DNA of 64,000 bases from Loripinus fragilis (Eukaryota > Mollusca > Bivalvia > Lucinida > Lucinidae): positions 57,312,811-57,376,810 of the forward strand of contig OZ026522.1 of the NCBI GenBank assembly GCA_964019695.1, in the 5' to 3' direction. A program made the translations under genes and the position numbers. The notes beneath the pieces were generated by a model that was given only the letters and a program-made list of their open reading frames with translations, was not told the DNA's origin and did no database searches. Below, piece by piece: positions 42,101 to 53,690 of the stretch. Each line of letters opens with the position of its first letter. The stretch's first letter is position 1.

Positions 42101-44586
42101 TTCTCTGTCAGTTTGATAGGAACAACCTTTCCGTGGTACTTACACATCGGCACATTGGTAGTGTCGCAATCTGTTAAACAGTGTTTTACTGTAGATTTCT
42201 TCCCCCATATTCTGGCCAATGTTGTTGACATTCAGAAGGTGCACCTTTTGTTGCATACACCATTGTTGAATAAAACACCCAGGTTATCCTCTGCAAAAAC
42301 GTTTGTATGACTTTATAGACTGCTGCTTATACATTGTATATATGTATCAGTGACAAAACCAACATGCCCTGCTTTTAGTGCCTGGTTGAATACTGGTGCC
42401 ATCAGATCATTGACGGTGACAGGAAAAGCTATTATGCTCTGTTGTTACAGCATAGCCATCAAAGTTATGTGCAGCACTCTATGGCCAATCTTATGTTGGT
42501 TCAATGTGTGATTGCAAGCCATGCGGAAGTTTGGACTTGTCAGTTTGGGTGGAAATTCTATCAGGAGTTGACTGAGACCATGGTACAGTTACCAGAGGGA
42601 ATGACAGTGTCAACTCAAGGTCAGCATTATGTCCAACAGAAAGAAGGTCATGCTGACCAAAGACGCTCCTTTAAGCTCTCACCTGGCTGTTTGCATTTTG
42701 TAAATTGGACAATTTCTTCTTGCTTGCCCTCGCAAGCCTCAAAACTTTGTTAGCTTGTAACATTTTATGGGGTTGTGAAACACAGATTTTTTTAACCAAA
42801 AGTGAGTCAATGAAGTCTGCAACAGCCTTCCTGCAATTGTCATCAGCCTCAATAAGATCCTTAGCTATGTCAGGCTTAGCAGGAACACCGAAAGACAAAA
42901 AGTACAGTTCATTTTTTTCAAAACCAGAACTAAAAGGATTGGTGAAGCCAGAAACTGTCTCCATTACTCGTTCTACTTTGCATCTGAGCAGATGGAATAC
43001 ATTTCTATTTCATTTTGAGTGCACCGAGAGGTGTTTCAATATATTGAGCTCCAATGTGATGAGTAATACACCATTCCATCTGTAGTACGAAATATAGTTC
43101 TAGTTGCTGAAGCCTATAATACCTCTTTATTGTTTGCCTGATAGTTATGTCAAAAGCTTTTCTCTAATGGTTGTGACACACTAAACCCATTTTGTTCGAG
43201 AAGTTCTTTGCATCTGCGATGTGTATCAGACACATTTATGAGTGTAATCAGTTACACAGGTACATATTGTGCGTAGTTGCTGTGATCGTTTGCAATGAAC
43301 ATTGGGAACAAGGCATACAGATAGAGCTGACATGCAATTCAAAGTTGTTTTCCTTGTAGCCCTAATCAGTGTCAACACCATCTGAATTATATCCATATAC
43401 CTTGTCCATAACTGAGCTGTTTCACAGTGACTGTCATTCAGAACTTCTGATTTGAAAGCATGGTATCTACAGTTTACGTAAGCAAACAGCATAGGTTGAT
43501 AGATCACATTATGATATTAGTATAAGTCATCATAAATTAATACGGAACTTCAATTTATTTCAGCCTTATAAATTTTCTTAATTCTCTGGCAGACTTAATA
43601 CATGTATAGTCAACAACTGCTATACAGATACTAAGAATAACTTATGTATCATCCGGTAACACACACAACAGTTAAAGCTCAAGGCATTTATTAAATGAAT
43701 ACTTAAAATAGGTAAACCTTGTTAAAAGAAGTACATAAACCTGTGCCAGCATGCAAATAAGTATAAACAGGGCTTGTTAGAGACATTAACTTGAATGTTT
43801 AATGCTATTTTGAAGGTAACATACATAACATGGGCCAGAAAAAAATAGTGTAAGCGACCATAATAAAGAACTTTAAATCATTTAAGTAGCAGCCTTATAG
43901 ATTTACTATATTATATGACAGATGTAATACAGGTAAAGTCAATAAATACCATGCTGATACTCAAAAATAACGCGGGAAACACTAAGTAACGTATACAACG
44001 GTAACATTTATAAAATTAATATTTAAAATATGTAATTGTGTTATTAGAAGTTCATTGACCTGTGTCAGCATGCAAATATGAACAAACATGTCATCGTTGA
44101 GACATTATCAGGCACGTTTATTGCTATTTTGGGGGGTAACGTATATAACGTGATGTTGCACGTTAAAGCTGCCACTCTCAGAGAGCTAACATCTTTTATT
44201 TTGTGTCTTATATAATGTAGTTTCAGAAAATCATAGTGCACAAAATTCCCCCTGGGGGAGGAGGGGGGTCTATAGCCAGCTCAAGGCCTATAAATTGCCA
44301 AGAATAAATCGGCTCTTATCTCTGGCATTGCAGAAATTCGACCCTGAAAAAAGTGCAATGTGATCTGAGTTTCATTCGAAATAATGCAATGTGAAATTGT
44401 GTTTTGATGGTAGTCCTCTTCAAGATCCATTTTCTCACTTGTTACTCATCTGATCACGATAAAATTTCTATGACTTATGTAAATATAGATGCGCTTTATG
44501 ATGGTAGTCTCAGACTAAATGTAGCATATGTCTTTTCTGAGTAATTTTACATTATATAAGTGGTACGTAACTAAAGTGGTTCACTT
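39186..44586 (-). mobile_element. Decayed 5.4-kb DNA transposon with long inverted subterminal repeats
   Basis: AGTGAGCCACTTTAGTTACG at 39186 recurs inverted (one change) ending at 44586. Inside, blocks of several hundred bp repeat within each end and invert between ends: around 39940-40130, 40434-40720, 40890-41070 and 41270-41400 on the left, 43600-43860 and 43960-44300 on the right, each with TACGTACGTTACC/ACATACGTTAC-like motifs. Only the middle 1.8 kb has a coding remnant, on the minus strand. No target duplication found. The superfamily is not identified. Confidence 0.6.
41990..43507 (-). pseudogene. Remnant of a transposon-associated protein
   Basis: Minus-strand fragments with coding character, separated by stops and frame changes: 43226-43507 (with CETAQLWTRYMDIIQMVLTL and an overlapping-frame piece NDHSNYAQYV), 42671-42964 (NPFSSGFEKNELYFLSFGVP, then a charged helical part) and 42540-42670 (STPDRISTQTDKSKL). 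The order and composition recall uncharacterised ORFs that I associate with molluscan and cnidarian transposons, but I cannot name the family. No DDE motif is visible. Confidence 0.4.
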
Positions 44587-45184
44587 TATTAATCTGGTGG
44601 TCGAACTGTTAGTTCCAATGGATTCGTTCTCCTTGGTTTACAATCAAGTCAACTACCACTCTACGCCACAGGAACTAGTCACAAACTTTTTTTTTCTGAG
44701 AAAAAAAGGTTGACGTCTATCGTCGTCTATAAAAGTAAATATAGGCCTATTTTTATTTTAAGGTTTTGTGACTATTTCCTGTGTTCTACGTGGGCACAGA
44801 AAGTTTCTTCAGGGCGTGAGAGGGTGGGGATGAAAGCAGGTTCAGAGCGTTCAGTTGACATCGACTTACTAGCATTTTACAGAGGGGACAGGAGATCCAT
44901 ACCAATATGCCTACAAACCTATATACAGTAAGCAAAGTGGGCCATCATTGGCCTGTCTGCCAGCTGAATACCCTTCAAATGTTATTTTGCTTGGGAATGG
45001 GGGGACTGCAATAATAGCCCAACACAGATTGCTGGCTAAGGAGCATCGTAATTTTTCAGAGGGTGACCTCCTACAGCTTTATCATTTTCCATCATGAGGG
45101 GGGGGGGGGGTCCGGACGCCCAGTCCATGCTATCACTGAATCATTAGTTTAATAATCAAAAAGTTGAATAATGATGAATGCGGT
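44587..45184. other. No gene recognised
   Basis: Holds a G run at 45099-45110 with a TCCGGACG end that resembles the C-rich MITEs. Nothing else. Confidence 0.35.
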
Positions 45185-45505
45185 TTCAGATTGGCTATAA
45201 CATTAATGTATTGCAGCAGACTGGTGGCCAGCCCAATCACGGTTGGCAACTTTGCTTTCCTCTTTAATTGCACGCCGGCGGGTCGGACTTCAGACTCTAT
45301 GACGGTTCCGACTTAGAGCCTTATCTATTGATGAGATTGTGCGCGTCTGTTTATTTGTGCCTTGTGGTCACTTGCTTGAAAAAGGCTGACCTCTTGGCTC
45401 TCGTTTGTTGTGTATATATTTGAGTTTGTCTTTTTCCCATAGGTATCCTGGGTCAGGTGTGGTACTGGATTGCATCGATTCCTGATCTTTGCACCCTTAC
45501 TTACC
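45185..45505 (+). pseudogene. Penelope-like element: RT C-terminal end plus shortened 3' UTR
   Basis: 45185-45310 encodes the last ~40 residues (with NHGWQLCFPL in a shifted frame against the NPITVGNFAFLFNCTPVG-type end elsewhere). Then the UTR runs to TTTGCACCCTTACTTACCTT, with an internal deletion after GATGAGAT. Confidence 0.6.
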
Positions 45506-46228
45506 TTAAATCACTCTTGCGCCAAGGACTTTCTGAACCTGAATTCTATGGTGACTTGGTATATAAATTGAAGAAGATTGTTGGCTCTATTTTTTTTCAG
45601 CGCAGTTTATTAAAACAATTTCCCATTATAGAAAGATTGGCAATAACATTAAAGTATTGCAACAGACTGCATGCTTGGTGGTCAACACAATCACGGTTGG
45701 CAACTTTGTTTTCCTCTCTAATTGCATGCCGGTGGGTCTGACTTCAGACTCTATGACGGTTCCGACTTAAAGGCTTATCTATTGATGAGATGGTAGGGAT
45801 CTGATGCTTTGACTGTTGTCATGCCCAACGGGGTTTACCTGTTGGATTTCTTTTGCTCCGATATTCAGTTTTATTTACTGTTGAGTCCTTATCTTTGCTT
45901 ATCTCCTTTTTATGTCTTGATTTATATGTTTTAGGAGATGATGCATTGATAAGCTAGGGGTCTTTCATGCAAACCAAACATCTATGTGTCTAGGTCCACA
46001 TCTAAACTAAGGTTGAGGCTGGTGCATCGTTAAACCGGTTTAAGCCCTCCAGTAAAATATGTTTACTGACCGTTCCAAGGTGGTGCTTCTTTTGTGGATC
46101 ATTTATGTTATATCTGTCTTGTTTTGTTATGCTTTCATGCACATCTGTTTGCCGTTATCACTTTCCCATTGGTATCTTGGGTCAGGTGTAGTACTTGATT
46201 GTATCGATTCCTGATTTCGCCCTCTCTT
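45506..46228 (+). pseudogene. Penelope-like element: RT C-terminal part plus 3' UTR, tandem copy
   Basis: Directly after the preceding copy's end the sequence resumes at SLLRQGLSEPEFYGDLVYKL (45490-45550) and runs through a frame change to the C-terminus near 45770, then the UTR. Near-identical to 49017-49640. Confidence 0.65.
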
Positions 46229-46705
46229 TTACTTTTATTTTGGTGAAATTTTAGATGAACTAAATGCTAGAGATTTCAATGCGACCAGTTTGTCTACTAT
46301 GATTTTTTCTACTCTTTTCTCTACTTTACCTCATAATTTAATTAAAGATAAACTTATTGATCTTATTGAAAGAACCTTCAATAGAAGAGGCTCTCCATAC
46401 CTTGCATGTAACGACAGAAACGCATTTTTTGCTTTGGAAAAACCTAAAAATGTCATGCATGGTCTTGTCAAAATGTATGTGATGCGCTGACTTTTTTGCT
46501 GGACAACATTTTTATTCGATTTGGCACCAAGTTGTATAGACAAGTAGTTGGTATTCCTTTGGGCACTAATTGGTTTTCACAAGGATGCCGATTAATTCCA
46601 GCTTTGTTATGAAAGGGATTTCATGATGTCTCTTTCTGATGATAAGCAGGCTGATATTATTGATGCTTTTACGCAACATCCAGATATTTGGACGATATTT
46701 TAAAC
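46229..46705 (+). pseudogene. Penelope-like reverse transcriptase, N-terminal and central part
   Basis: Fragments encode LPHNLIKDKLIDLIERTFNR (46327 on), LACNDRNAFF, then in other frames FGTKLYRQVVGIPLGTN (RT motif B-like) and finally RYLDDIL, the RT active-site motif with its two aspartates (46683-46703). Stops and frame changes show it is dead. The gene stops where a hAT element is inserted and resumes at 48230. The Penelope-like label follows from the style of the motifs and the tandem layout; a related RT class is possible. Confidence 0.6.
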
Positions 46706-46944
46706 CAGGATTGGCACGATATTACCCACCCCATAAAACCGGGTTAACCCGGGTTTGGCAATAAGGTCATATTACCCACTTTGGGCAATATGTGGGTTTT
46801 ATGAATTTTTGGTCTTATAAATTCTTGGTTTTCAGTCTGATCTGATGATAGATATAAAAGTGTAGACATGATTTGTATAGCTATATTTTTATCAGTTAAA
46901 ATGGTAATAAAGAGATTAAATATGAATATCAACATTGACATATA

Positions 46945-47162
46945 AATATACAGCTGCTTTCCAAAATTTTTATAGATAGCGATTTTTGTCATAATTATTT
47001 ACATACCCTATACTAGATATATCGTTTGTGTATTGGCAGAAAAAAAAATCATACATCAAACAAAGCATATGTTTACAAAAAACACGCAAACACGTATATG
47101 GTATGTAAATAATTATGACAAAAATCGCTATCTATAAAAATTTTGGAAAGCAGCTGTATATT
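46945..47162. repeat. Perfect 63-bp inverted repeat with 92-bp spacer
   Basis: Arms 46945-47007 and 47100-47162 match without a mismatch that I can find (start AATATACAGCTGCTTTCC). Confidence 0.9.
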
Positions 47163-47419
47163 ACATTTTACAAGATACATAAAGACACGTCAATTTTTAA
47201 CTATATCTGATTATTATTATTTAGTCTATTATCATGATTATGCCATTCTACCAATGTCATCTTTCTCCTTTTCCCCTGGACTTCAATAATATTAACAAAT
47301 CCACTCTGGATCTTATTGCTTGATCATATTGGCAGTAAATGAAAATTTCAAAGCCATTAAACTTTGATTGGTGATGAGCTGTTTTATGCTTAAGCCTGAA
47401 TAAACTTTATGGTAATGCA

Positions 47420-47732
47420 AGTGCGGATTCAGAGGGGGCGGACAGGGGGTCCACCCCCCCCCCCACGAAAAATCACAAGTTATATGGATTTCTTTAGGGA
47501 ATAAGCAATTGGACCCCCCCCCCCCCTGGAAAAATTAAAACCCCTCTGGAAAATAATGGACCCCCTCCGGAACCTTGAAACATGATAGTTTTCTTTGAAA
47601 TGAACCATTTGACTTCAGTAAAATATGTTGATGAGTAAAAAAACAAAAAAAAACGTTGTCAGATCTTTTTTTGTCAGATTGATCTGGACCCCCCCCCCAT
47701 CCCCCTTGATGAAAATTCCTGGATCCGCGCAT
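47420..47732. mobile_element. C-rich MITE, copy 5, with 8-bp target duplication
   Basis: GTAATGCA at 47412-47419 and 47733-47740 flanks the element. Ends AGTGCGGATTCAGAGGGGG and CTGGATCCGCGCAT are imperfect inverted repeats. This copy defines the boundaries of the family. Confidence 0.8.
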
Positions 47733-48229
47733 GTAATGCATATATAATTCTATTTCAGAGTGTGAATAAGTTCCAATTTCCCAATACAATTGCATTATGA
47801 TCTTTTCACAATTTTGTTACTAGGACCAGCATGACTGCATTTTACCATAATTTCAATAGCCAAGGATAATTGCTCAATTACTGCCCTAAAGGTATGAATA
47901 ACAGTCAAAACAATACTTCTATTATTTTTCTAAATTTTGGGATATCCCCACATTTTTTGTAACCATCCTAAAATTTACCACAAAGTCAAAATGCAGACAG
48001 AAATACAAACAGCTTTAATCCGGATCAGACTGTTTCTCTTTAGACCAGCACAGAAAAACTGTAAGGTAGCAGCTGGTTGTGGGAGTTATGACTGATTAAT
48101 TTAATGATAAACTTTCACATTTATAAAACCCAATAAAACCCATAAAACCCCAAAAGCCCGCCCTCATAAAACCCATAAAACCTGCCGGGTTGGTCTTTAT
48201 GATAAAACCCGGGTTTTATGCCAACCCTG

Positions 48230-48660
48230 TTTTAAACATTAATAATGTTTATTTTGACAATATGGTAAGTCAAGTATACCTTTCAGAGCTCCAACTTAAT
48301 AAAGCTAATACCTCTGATACCGAAGCCGCGTTTTTTTTACTTGCATTTGTCAATTTCTAATGATATTGTTTCTACCAAAATTTATGGTAAACGTGACGAC
48401 TTTGATTTTGAAATTGTCAATTTCCCATTTTTAGATGGTGACGTTCCTCGCCATACATCCTATGGAGTCTATATCTCTCAACTCATTCGTTTTGGTAGAG
48501 TATCTAGCCATGTTGCTGACTTCAACACTCGCAATAAATTGTTTACTCAGAAACTTTTTTAACCAGGCTATTTGTATCATAAACTTCGCAAAACCTTTTC
48601 TAAATTTTATAGACAATACTATGATTTGATATCTAAATTACAAATTGGACTTAATTGATA
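48230..48660 (+). pseudogene. Penelope-like reverse transcriptase, part after the hAT insertion
   Basis: Encodes NNVYFDNM and SELQLNKANTSDTEA, then LHLSISNDIVSTKIY, FPFLDGDVPRHTSYGVYISQ (48341-48490) and frame-shifted NQAICIINFAKPFLNFIDNT where other copies continue in another frame. Dead. Confidence 0.65.
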
Positions 48661-49016
48661 CGTTAGGGTCTTTCATGTAAACCAAGTATCTATGTGTCTT
48701 GATCCACAACTGAATTAAGGGTGAGGTTGGCGCAGTGAATCCGGTTTAAGCCCTCCAGTAAACTATTTTACTGACCATTCCATGGGGGTACTTCTTTTGT
48801 GGATCCTTTATGTGTTTTTTTTCTGTCTTGTGTTTGTTATGCGTTTGTGCCGGTCTGTTTATTTGTGCCTTGTAATCACCTGCTGGAAAAGGGCTGACCT
48901 CTTGGCTCTCGTTTGTTGTGTATAAATGTGAGCTTGTCTTTTTCCCATTGGTATCCTGGGTCATCTGTGGTACTGGATTGTATCGATTCCTGATCTTTGC
49001 ACCCTTACTTACCTTA
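48661..49016 (+). mobile_element. Penelope-like element 3' UTR
   Basis: Same non-coding sequence as 52197-52492 and, inverted, 5592-6095; ends in TTTGCACCCTTACTTACCTT and joins directly to RT C-terminal sequence. Confidence 0.65.
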
Positions 49017-49640
49017 AATCACTCTTGCGCCAAGGACTTTCTGAACCTGAATTCTATGGTGACTTAGTGTATAAATTGAAGAAGATTGTTGGCTCTATTT
49101 TTTTCAGCGCAGTTCATTAAAACAGTTTCCCAGTATAGAAAGATTGGCAATAACATTATTGTATTGCAACAGACTGCATGCTTGGTGGTCAACACAATCA
49201 CGGTTGGCAACTTTGCTTTCCTCTTTAATTGCATGCCGGTGGGTCTGACTTCAGACTCTATGACGGTTCTGACTTAAAGGCTTATCTATTGATGAGATGA
49301 TAGAGACCTGATGCTTTGGCTGTTGTCTGGCCCACCAGGGTTAACCTGTTTACCAAGGTTGAGGTTGGTGCGCCATGAAACCGGTTTAAGCCCTTCAGTA
49401 AAATATTTTTACTGACCGTTCCAAGGTGGTGCTTCTCTTATGTATTTGTTATTCTTTGGTGCGCGTCAGTTTATTGATGCCTTGTGGTCACCTACTAGAA
49501 GAGGACAGACCTCTTGGCACTCGTTTGTGATGTCTATTTGTGAAGCCGTCACTTTCCCATAGGTATCCTGGGTCAGATGTGGTGCTTGATTTAATCGATT
49601 CGTAATCTTTGCCCTCTTTCTTACTATTTTATTCCAATTA
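49017..49640 (+). pseudogene. Penelope-like element: second tandem RT C-terminus and UTR
   Basis: LLRQGLSEPEFYGDLVYKLK in frame, then FSAQFIKTVSQYRKIGNNII and LVVNTITVGNFAFLFNCMPV with one frame change, then a deleted UTR ending near 49640. The junction with the preceding UTR is the same as at 45505. Confidence 0.65.
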
Positions 49641-50257
49641 CCAGTGTGCAATCTTTTATTTTATTTTATCACGTCATGTCGATTTCAATACGTTTTCAGT
49701 CAAAACAACAGCTGATCTTTCAGAGAAGGAGATGAAATAAACAAATGGACACCGAACGTTTTGCCGATATTGTTTACTCGTTTTAATTTGGTTTCTATTT
49801 AATGCAGAATTTGCTCCAGTATGTATCTATGTATTTTGATCTCTTTGGGCATTCTAACAAGTTCTAGTTCTTCATTAGGCGTCTTTTTCAAGTATTTCTT
49901 TCGTTTCGTCAGTCTGAGTCAATGATAAAACAACAGTGGGGCCATCTTTATGTCCTGATCATACTCACTTACTATTTTTTTATTTTCACTAATGAGGCTT
50001 TAAACTACCCCCAGACCGTCGTTAACTTTAATGACAAACTCTCTGATTTAACGACAAACATTCGTCGTTAAAACTTTCGTACCACGGTATTTAATGATGA
50101 CTTAATTAATGAGGGTTTAATTAGTTATTAAAATTTGATACAACCGGGTCCAGGAAACCAAAATTTGGTATTTGGAAAGTAAGCAAAAAGCAACTTTAAA
50201 ATAACAAAATTATCATTAACAAAAGCAATGAAAATATTTATACAATCAAAGAAAGTA
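49641..50257. other. No gene recognised
   Basis: AT-rich. A local palindromic set around 50010-50080 (GTCGTTAACTTTAATGACAA, ...ACGACAAACATTCGTCGTTA) is the only structure seen. Confidence 0.35.
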
Positions 50258-50790
50258 AGTAAGGGTGCAAAGATCAGGAATCGATACAATCAAGTACCGC
50301 ACCTGACCCAGGATACCAATGGGAAAGTGACAAACTCACAGTTAGACACCACAAACGAGAGCCAAGAGGTCAGCCCTTTCCCAGCAGGTGACCACAAAGC
50401 GCATATAAACAGACGCGCACAAAGACATAGCAAACGCAAGACAGAACAAAAACATACAAGATCCTCAAAAGAAGTACCGCCTTGGAATGGTCAGTAAAAT
50501 ATTTTACTGGAGGGTTTAAACCGATTTAACGGCGCCAACCTCACCCTTAATTCAGATGTGGATCAAGACAAATAGTTATTTGGTTTGCATGAAAGACCCA
50601 TAACTTATCAATGCATCATCTTCCAGAACATATAAATCAAGATATAACAAGGAGATAAAGCAAAGATAAGGACTCAACAGTAAATGAAACTGAAACTGAA
50701 TACCGGAGCAAAAGATTTCCAACAGGTAAACCCCTGTGGGCCAGACAAACAGCCAAAGCATCAGGCCCCTACCATCTCATCAATAGATAA
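50258..50790 (-). mobile_element. Penelope-like element 3' UTR, minus strand
   Basis: Near-identical to 5592-6095 and the complement of 45780-46225. Lies 3' (on the minus strand) of the RT fragment at 51006-51620, so the two are one copy interrupted by about 215 bp. Confidence 0.68.
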
Positions 50791-51005
50791 GTAGTAATAT
50801 GTTATTAAAAGAGTAACCTTTTGAAGCAAAGACTGCATCAGAGAACTGAAACTAGAGTGTGCATATTTCCTGGGCCAGACTAGCTAGTTTCTGCCATTTA
50901 GGCGTCATCAGTGACCCTCTAATAGTTGTAAAGTTCCACAATGAAACCCATGATCCCAAAGGACAAGAAAATAAAGTTTACATTATAGTGTAGTCTATAG
51001 TCTAT

Positions 51006-51620
51006 TTAAGTCTGAACCATCGTAGAGTCTGAAGTCCGACCCACCGGCGTGCAATTAAAGAGGAAAGCAAAGTTGCCAACCGTGACCACCAAGCATGCAG
51101 TCTGTTGCAATACATTAATGTTATAGCCAATCTTTTTATAATGGGAAATTATTTTAATGAACTGCGCTGAAAAATTATCAGAGCCAACAATCTTCTTCAA
51201 TTTATACACCAAGTCACCATAGAAATGAGGTTCCGAAAGTCCTTGGCGCAAGACAGATTTAAGTCCACCTTGGAATTTAGAAATCAAATCATAGCATCGT
51301 CTATAAAATTTTGAAAATGTTTTGCGAAGTTTATGATACCGATAGCCTTGTTTAAGAAGTTTCTGAGTTACAATTTATTGCGAGTGTTGAAGTCAGCAAC
51401 ATAGCTAGCTGCTCTAGCAAAACGAATGAGTTGAGAGATATAGACTCCATAGGATGTAGAACGAGGAACATCACCATCTAAAAATGGGAAATTGACAATT
51501 TCAAAATCAAAGTCATCACGTTTATCATAAATTTTGGTAGAAACAATATCATTAGAAATTGACAAATGCAAGTCTAAAAATGCAGCTTCGGTATCAGAGG
51601 TATTGGCTTTATTCTCATTT
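51006..51620 (-). pseudogene. Penelope-like reverse transcriptase C-terminal half, minus strand
   Basis: The best-preserved coding piece: 51571-51368 (LHLSISNDIVSTKIYDKRDD to FNTRNKL) and 51287-51006 (KSVLRQGLSEPHFYGDLVYK to TPVGRTSDSTMVQT, then stop). A frame change lies between them. Confidence 0.7.
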
Positions 51621-52196
51621 ACAGTACCTTATGATTATGTCCAAACTGTCCCTTAGAATATTTATCAACACTAGTCTTTCAGCAGTTTCTGATCCCCAGA
51701 TTTTGAAGTTAATTCCAAATGAACACTTAGTCTTAATCCAACACTGAATGTCACAAAGTTATCCAGAAAGAATAAGTCAAACACAAATTAATTCAGATAT
51801 AAAAAGTTAGAGTTCCAGCACAAAAGGTTTTGATTTTTAAACGGTAAAATTACTCCAAAGATGTCCTTATGAAAATTTATATATACTCTTTAAGAAAGCT
51901 CCAGAATAATCAGGAAAGAACTATGATATCATAGCTAAATACAAAACAAAACCATCTATTCTGGGATGTTCCACAAGTTTCTCAATTCTTCTGGATGATT
52001 CCAGAACCCACATAAAACTTCTTTTGGCATGAATGAAGTTCCGGAGAATTCCAGACCCTTCTCCAAGGTTCCAGAATGCTCTATGATATAATATTTTCAA
52101 TTTCTGGATGACCAGTCATTCTTTGTAGAAAAATCTTGTGACTGAAGAAAATAACTTGTTTACAATCAAATATCTAGGTCAACAGAAACTAAGTAA
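51621..52196. other. No gene; short CCAGAA-rich repeats
   Basis: 51890-52110 repeats TTCCAGAA/TTCTGGA-like words about eight times. No ORF supported. Confidence 0.4.
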
Positions 52197-52492
52197 AAGG
52201 GTGAGGTTGGCGCCGTTAAACCGGTTTAAGCCCTCCAGTAAAATATTTTACTGACCGTTCCAAGGCGGTACTTCTTTTGTGGATCTTTTATGTTTTTGTT
52301 CTGTCTTGTGTTTGCTATGTTTTGTGCGCGTCTGTTTATATGTGCTTTGTGGTCACCTGCTGGGAAAGGGCTGACCTCTTGGCTCTCGTTTGTGGTGTCT
52401 TCTGTGAGTTTGTCACTTTCCCATTGGTATCCTGGGTCAGGTGTGGTACTTGATTGTATCGATTCCTGATCTTTGCACCATTACTTACTTTT
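52197..52492 (+). mobile_element. Penelope-like element 3' UTR, plus strand fragment
   Basis: Cleanest copy of the UTR: starts AGGGTGAGGTTGGCGCCGTT and ends GATCTTTGCACCATTACTTA. Confidence 0.7.
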
Positions 52493-53535
52493 AAACAATT
52501 AGATAAACATCATTATTATGTTACATAACAACGTTGATCCGACGTTTAGACATTAGGTACTGATCCCAAAACACCTGTAGTTGTGTACTTGTCTCAAACC
52601 TTGAGATGGAAAGATTGAAATTAAAATACCTAATCATTGCGCCATTGTGCATTAATTCCAAGGTTATTGTGTCTAAAATGCAAAAAAAACTAAACTGCAG
52701 TGAGGGGGGATACTCTCAATTATTCTTGATACGCAGGCATCGACCCAGCATTTACTGTTTACCCTGAAAAATATCAGGCATACCCCAAACTATATTTGAA
52801 ATTTTAGCAACCCCCCCCCCCCAAAAAAAAAATATATATATTGCTATTTTGTATCTTGACCTTAAGAAAAAAAGCGCTAAAATTTATAGAAATGACCCCC
52901 AAAAATCTCCGGGGGGAGTTACTTGGGGGTAATTTTGGTACAGGTGTGTGAACCTGTTTTTTGAAACATACCCCACTCATATACTAGGTCTTGGAAAAAA
53001 ATTATCTTTTCATATACTTGATTGAACAAAATGTTTACATATTCTACTTTCTTTGATTTTTATATACCATCTTTGCTGTTTGTAAACAAAGTTTACAAAT
53101 AAATATCACATTTTTTGTTTTGTAGCTGAATATAATATAGGTCAGTGAGCTTTGTGATGACCCCCCAAAATATCCACAATTTCTTCATACCCCAAAAAAT
53201 ATTCATTTTACTAAAAAATCAAAATTTTGAACCCCCCCCCCCCCAAAAAAAAAAAAAAATGGGTCAAGCCTACGTATACATAAAAGTAGGCCTACCCTCC
53301 ACCTGTGGAACAAATCAGCATAAGCACACACAAAAACTAAAACTATCTGGTTCTGCAGGGTGAGGTAAAATGAAATCCTTGCTTGAACCCCCCCCCCTTA
53401 TTTGAATACTACGTCATAAACACAAGTATATTGAATTAAACTGTACAAAGTACTTATGCATTTGCCCTAAAGTTACTCACTATTGTTGATAGGTTGATTT
53501 CGTGATGATAAAAAAAAGTTGATTTCGCGAAATCT
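52493..53535. other. No gene; C- and A-rich low-complexity tracts
   Basis: Tracts of C followed by A at 52809-52832 and 53231-53260, within text that partly repeats (CCCCAAAA... at 52880, 53160, 53195). Confidence 0.4.
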
Positions 53536-53690
53536 AGAACAAGACAACTCGTCAATAGGACATTTGGTCAATACATTTTTGTGACAACTCGTCGACAGAT
53601 CACGAGACAATTCGTCGACACTTTATGAGACAACTCGTCGACACCTTTATTCTAAGTCAATTGACCAGTAAATGATAATTGCTATTATTT
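53536..53690 (+). repeat. GTCGAC-rich inverted repeat, left member
   Basis: ACAACTCGTCGACA-like units occur four times (53541-53645). The block and about 30 bp beyond it reappear inverted at 62560-62700. Confidence 0.65.

Larger units (their letters stand above)
46706..48229. mobile_element. Non-autonomous hAT element, 1524 bp
   Basis: Exact 8-bp duplication TTTTAAAC at 46698-46705 and 48230-48237. Ends CAGGATTGGCA and complement of CAGGGTTGGCA form a hAT-type TIR. Subterminal parts are rich in CATAAAACC and ACCCGGGTT on both sides. No transposase. It contains a 63-bp inverted repeat (46945-47007 / 47100-47162) and a C-rich MITE (47420-47732). Confidence 0.88.

Noticed and set aside
42442..43085. 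Plus-strand ORFs of 103 and 126 codons
   Set aside because: The minus strand of the same DNA has the protein-like composition and matches the order of a transposon remnant.
49895..49925. Minus-strand hammerhead candidate (GACGAAAC)
   Set aside because: No CTGANGA box or pairing stem II upstream of GAAA.
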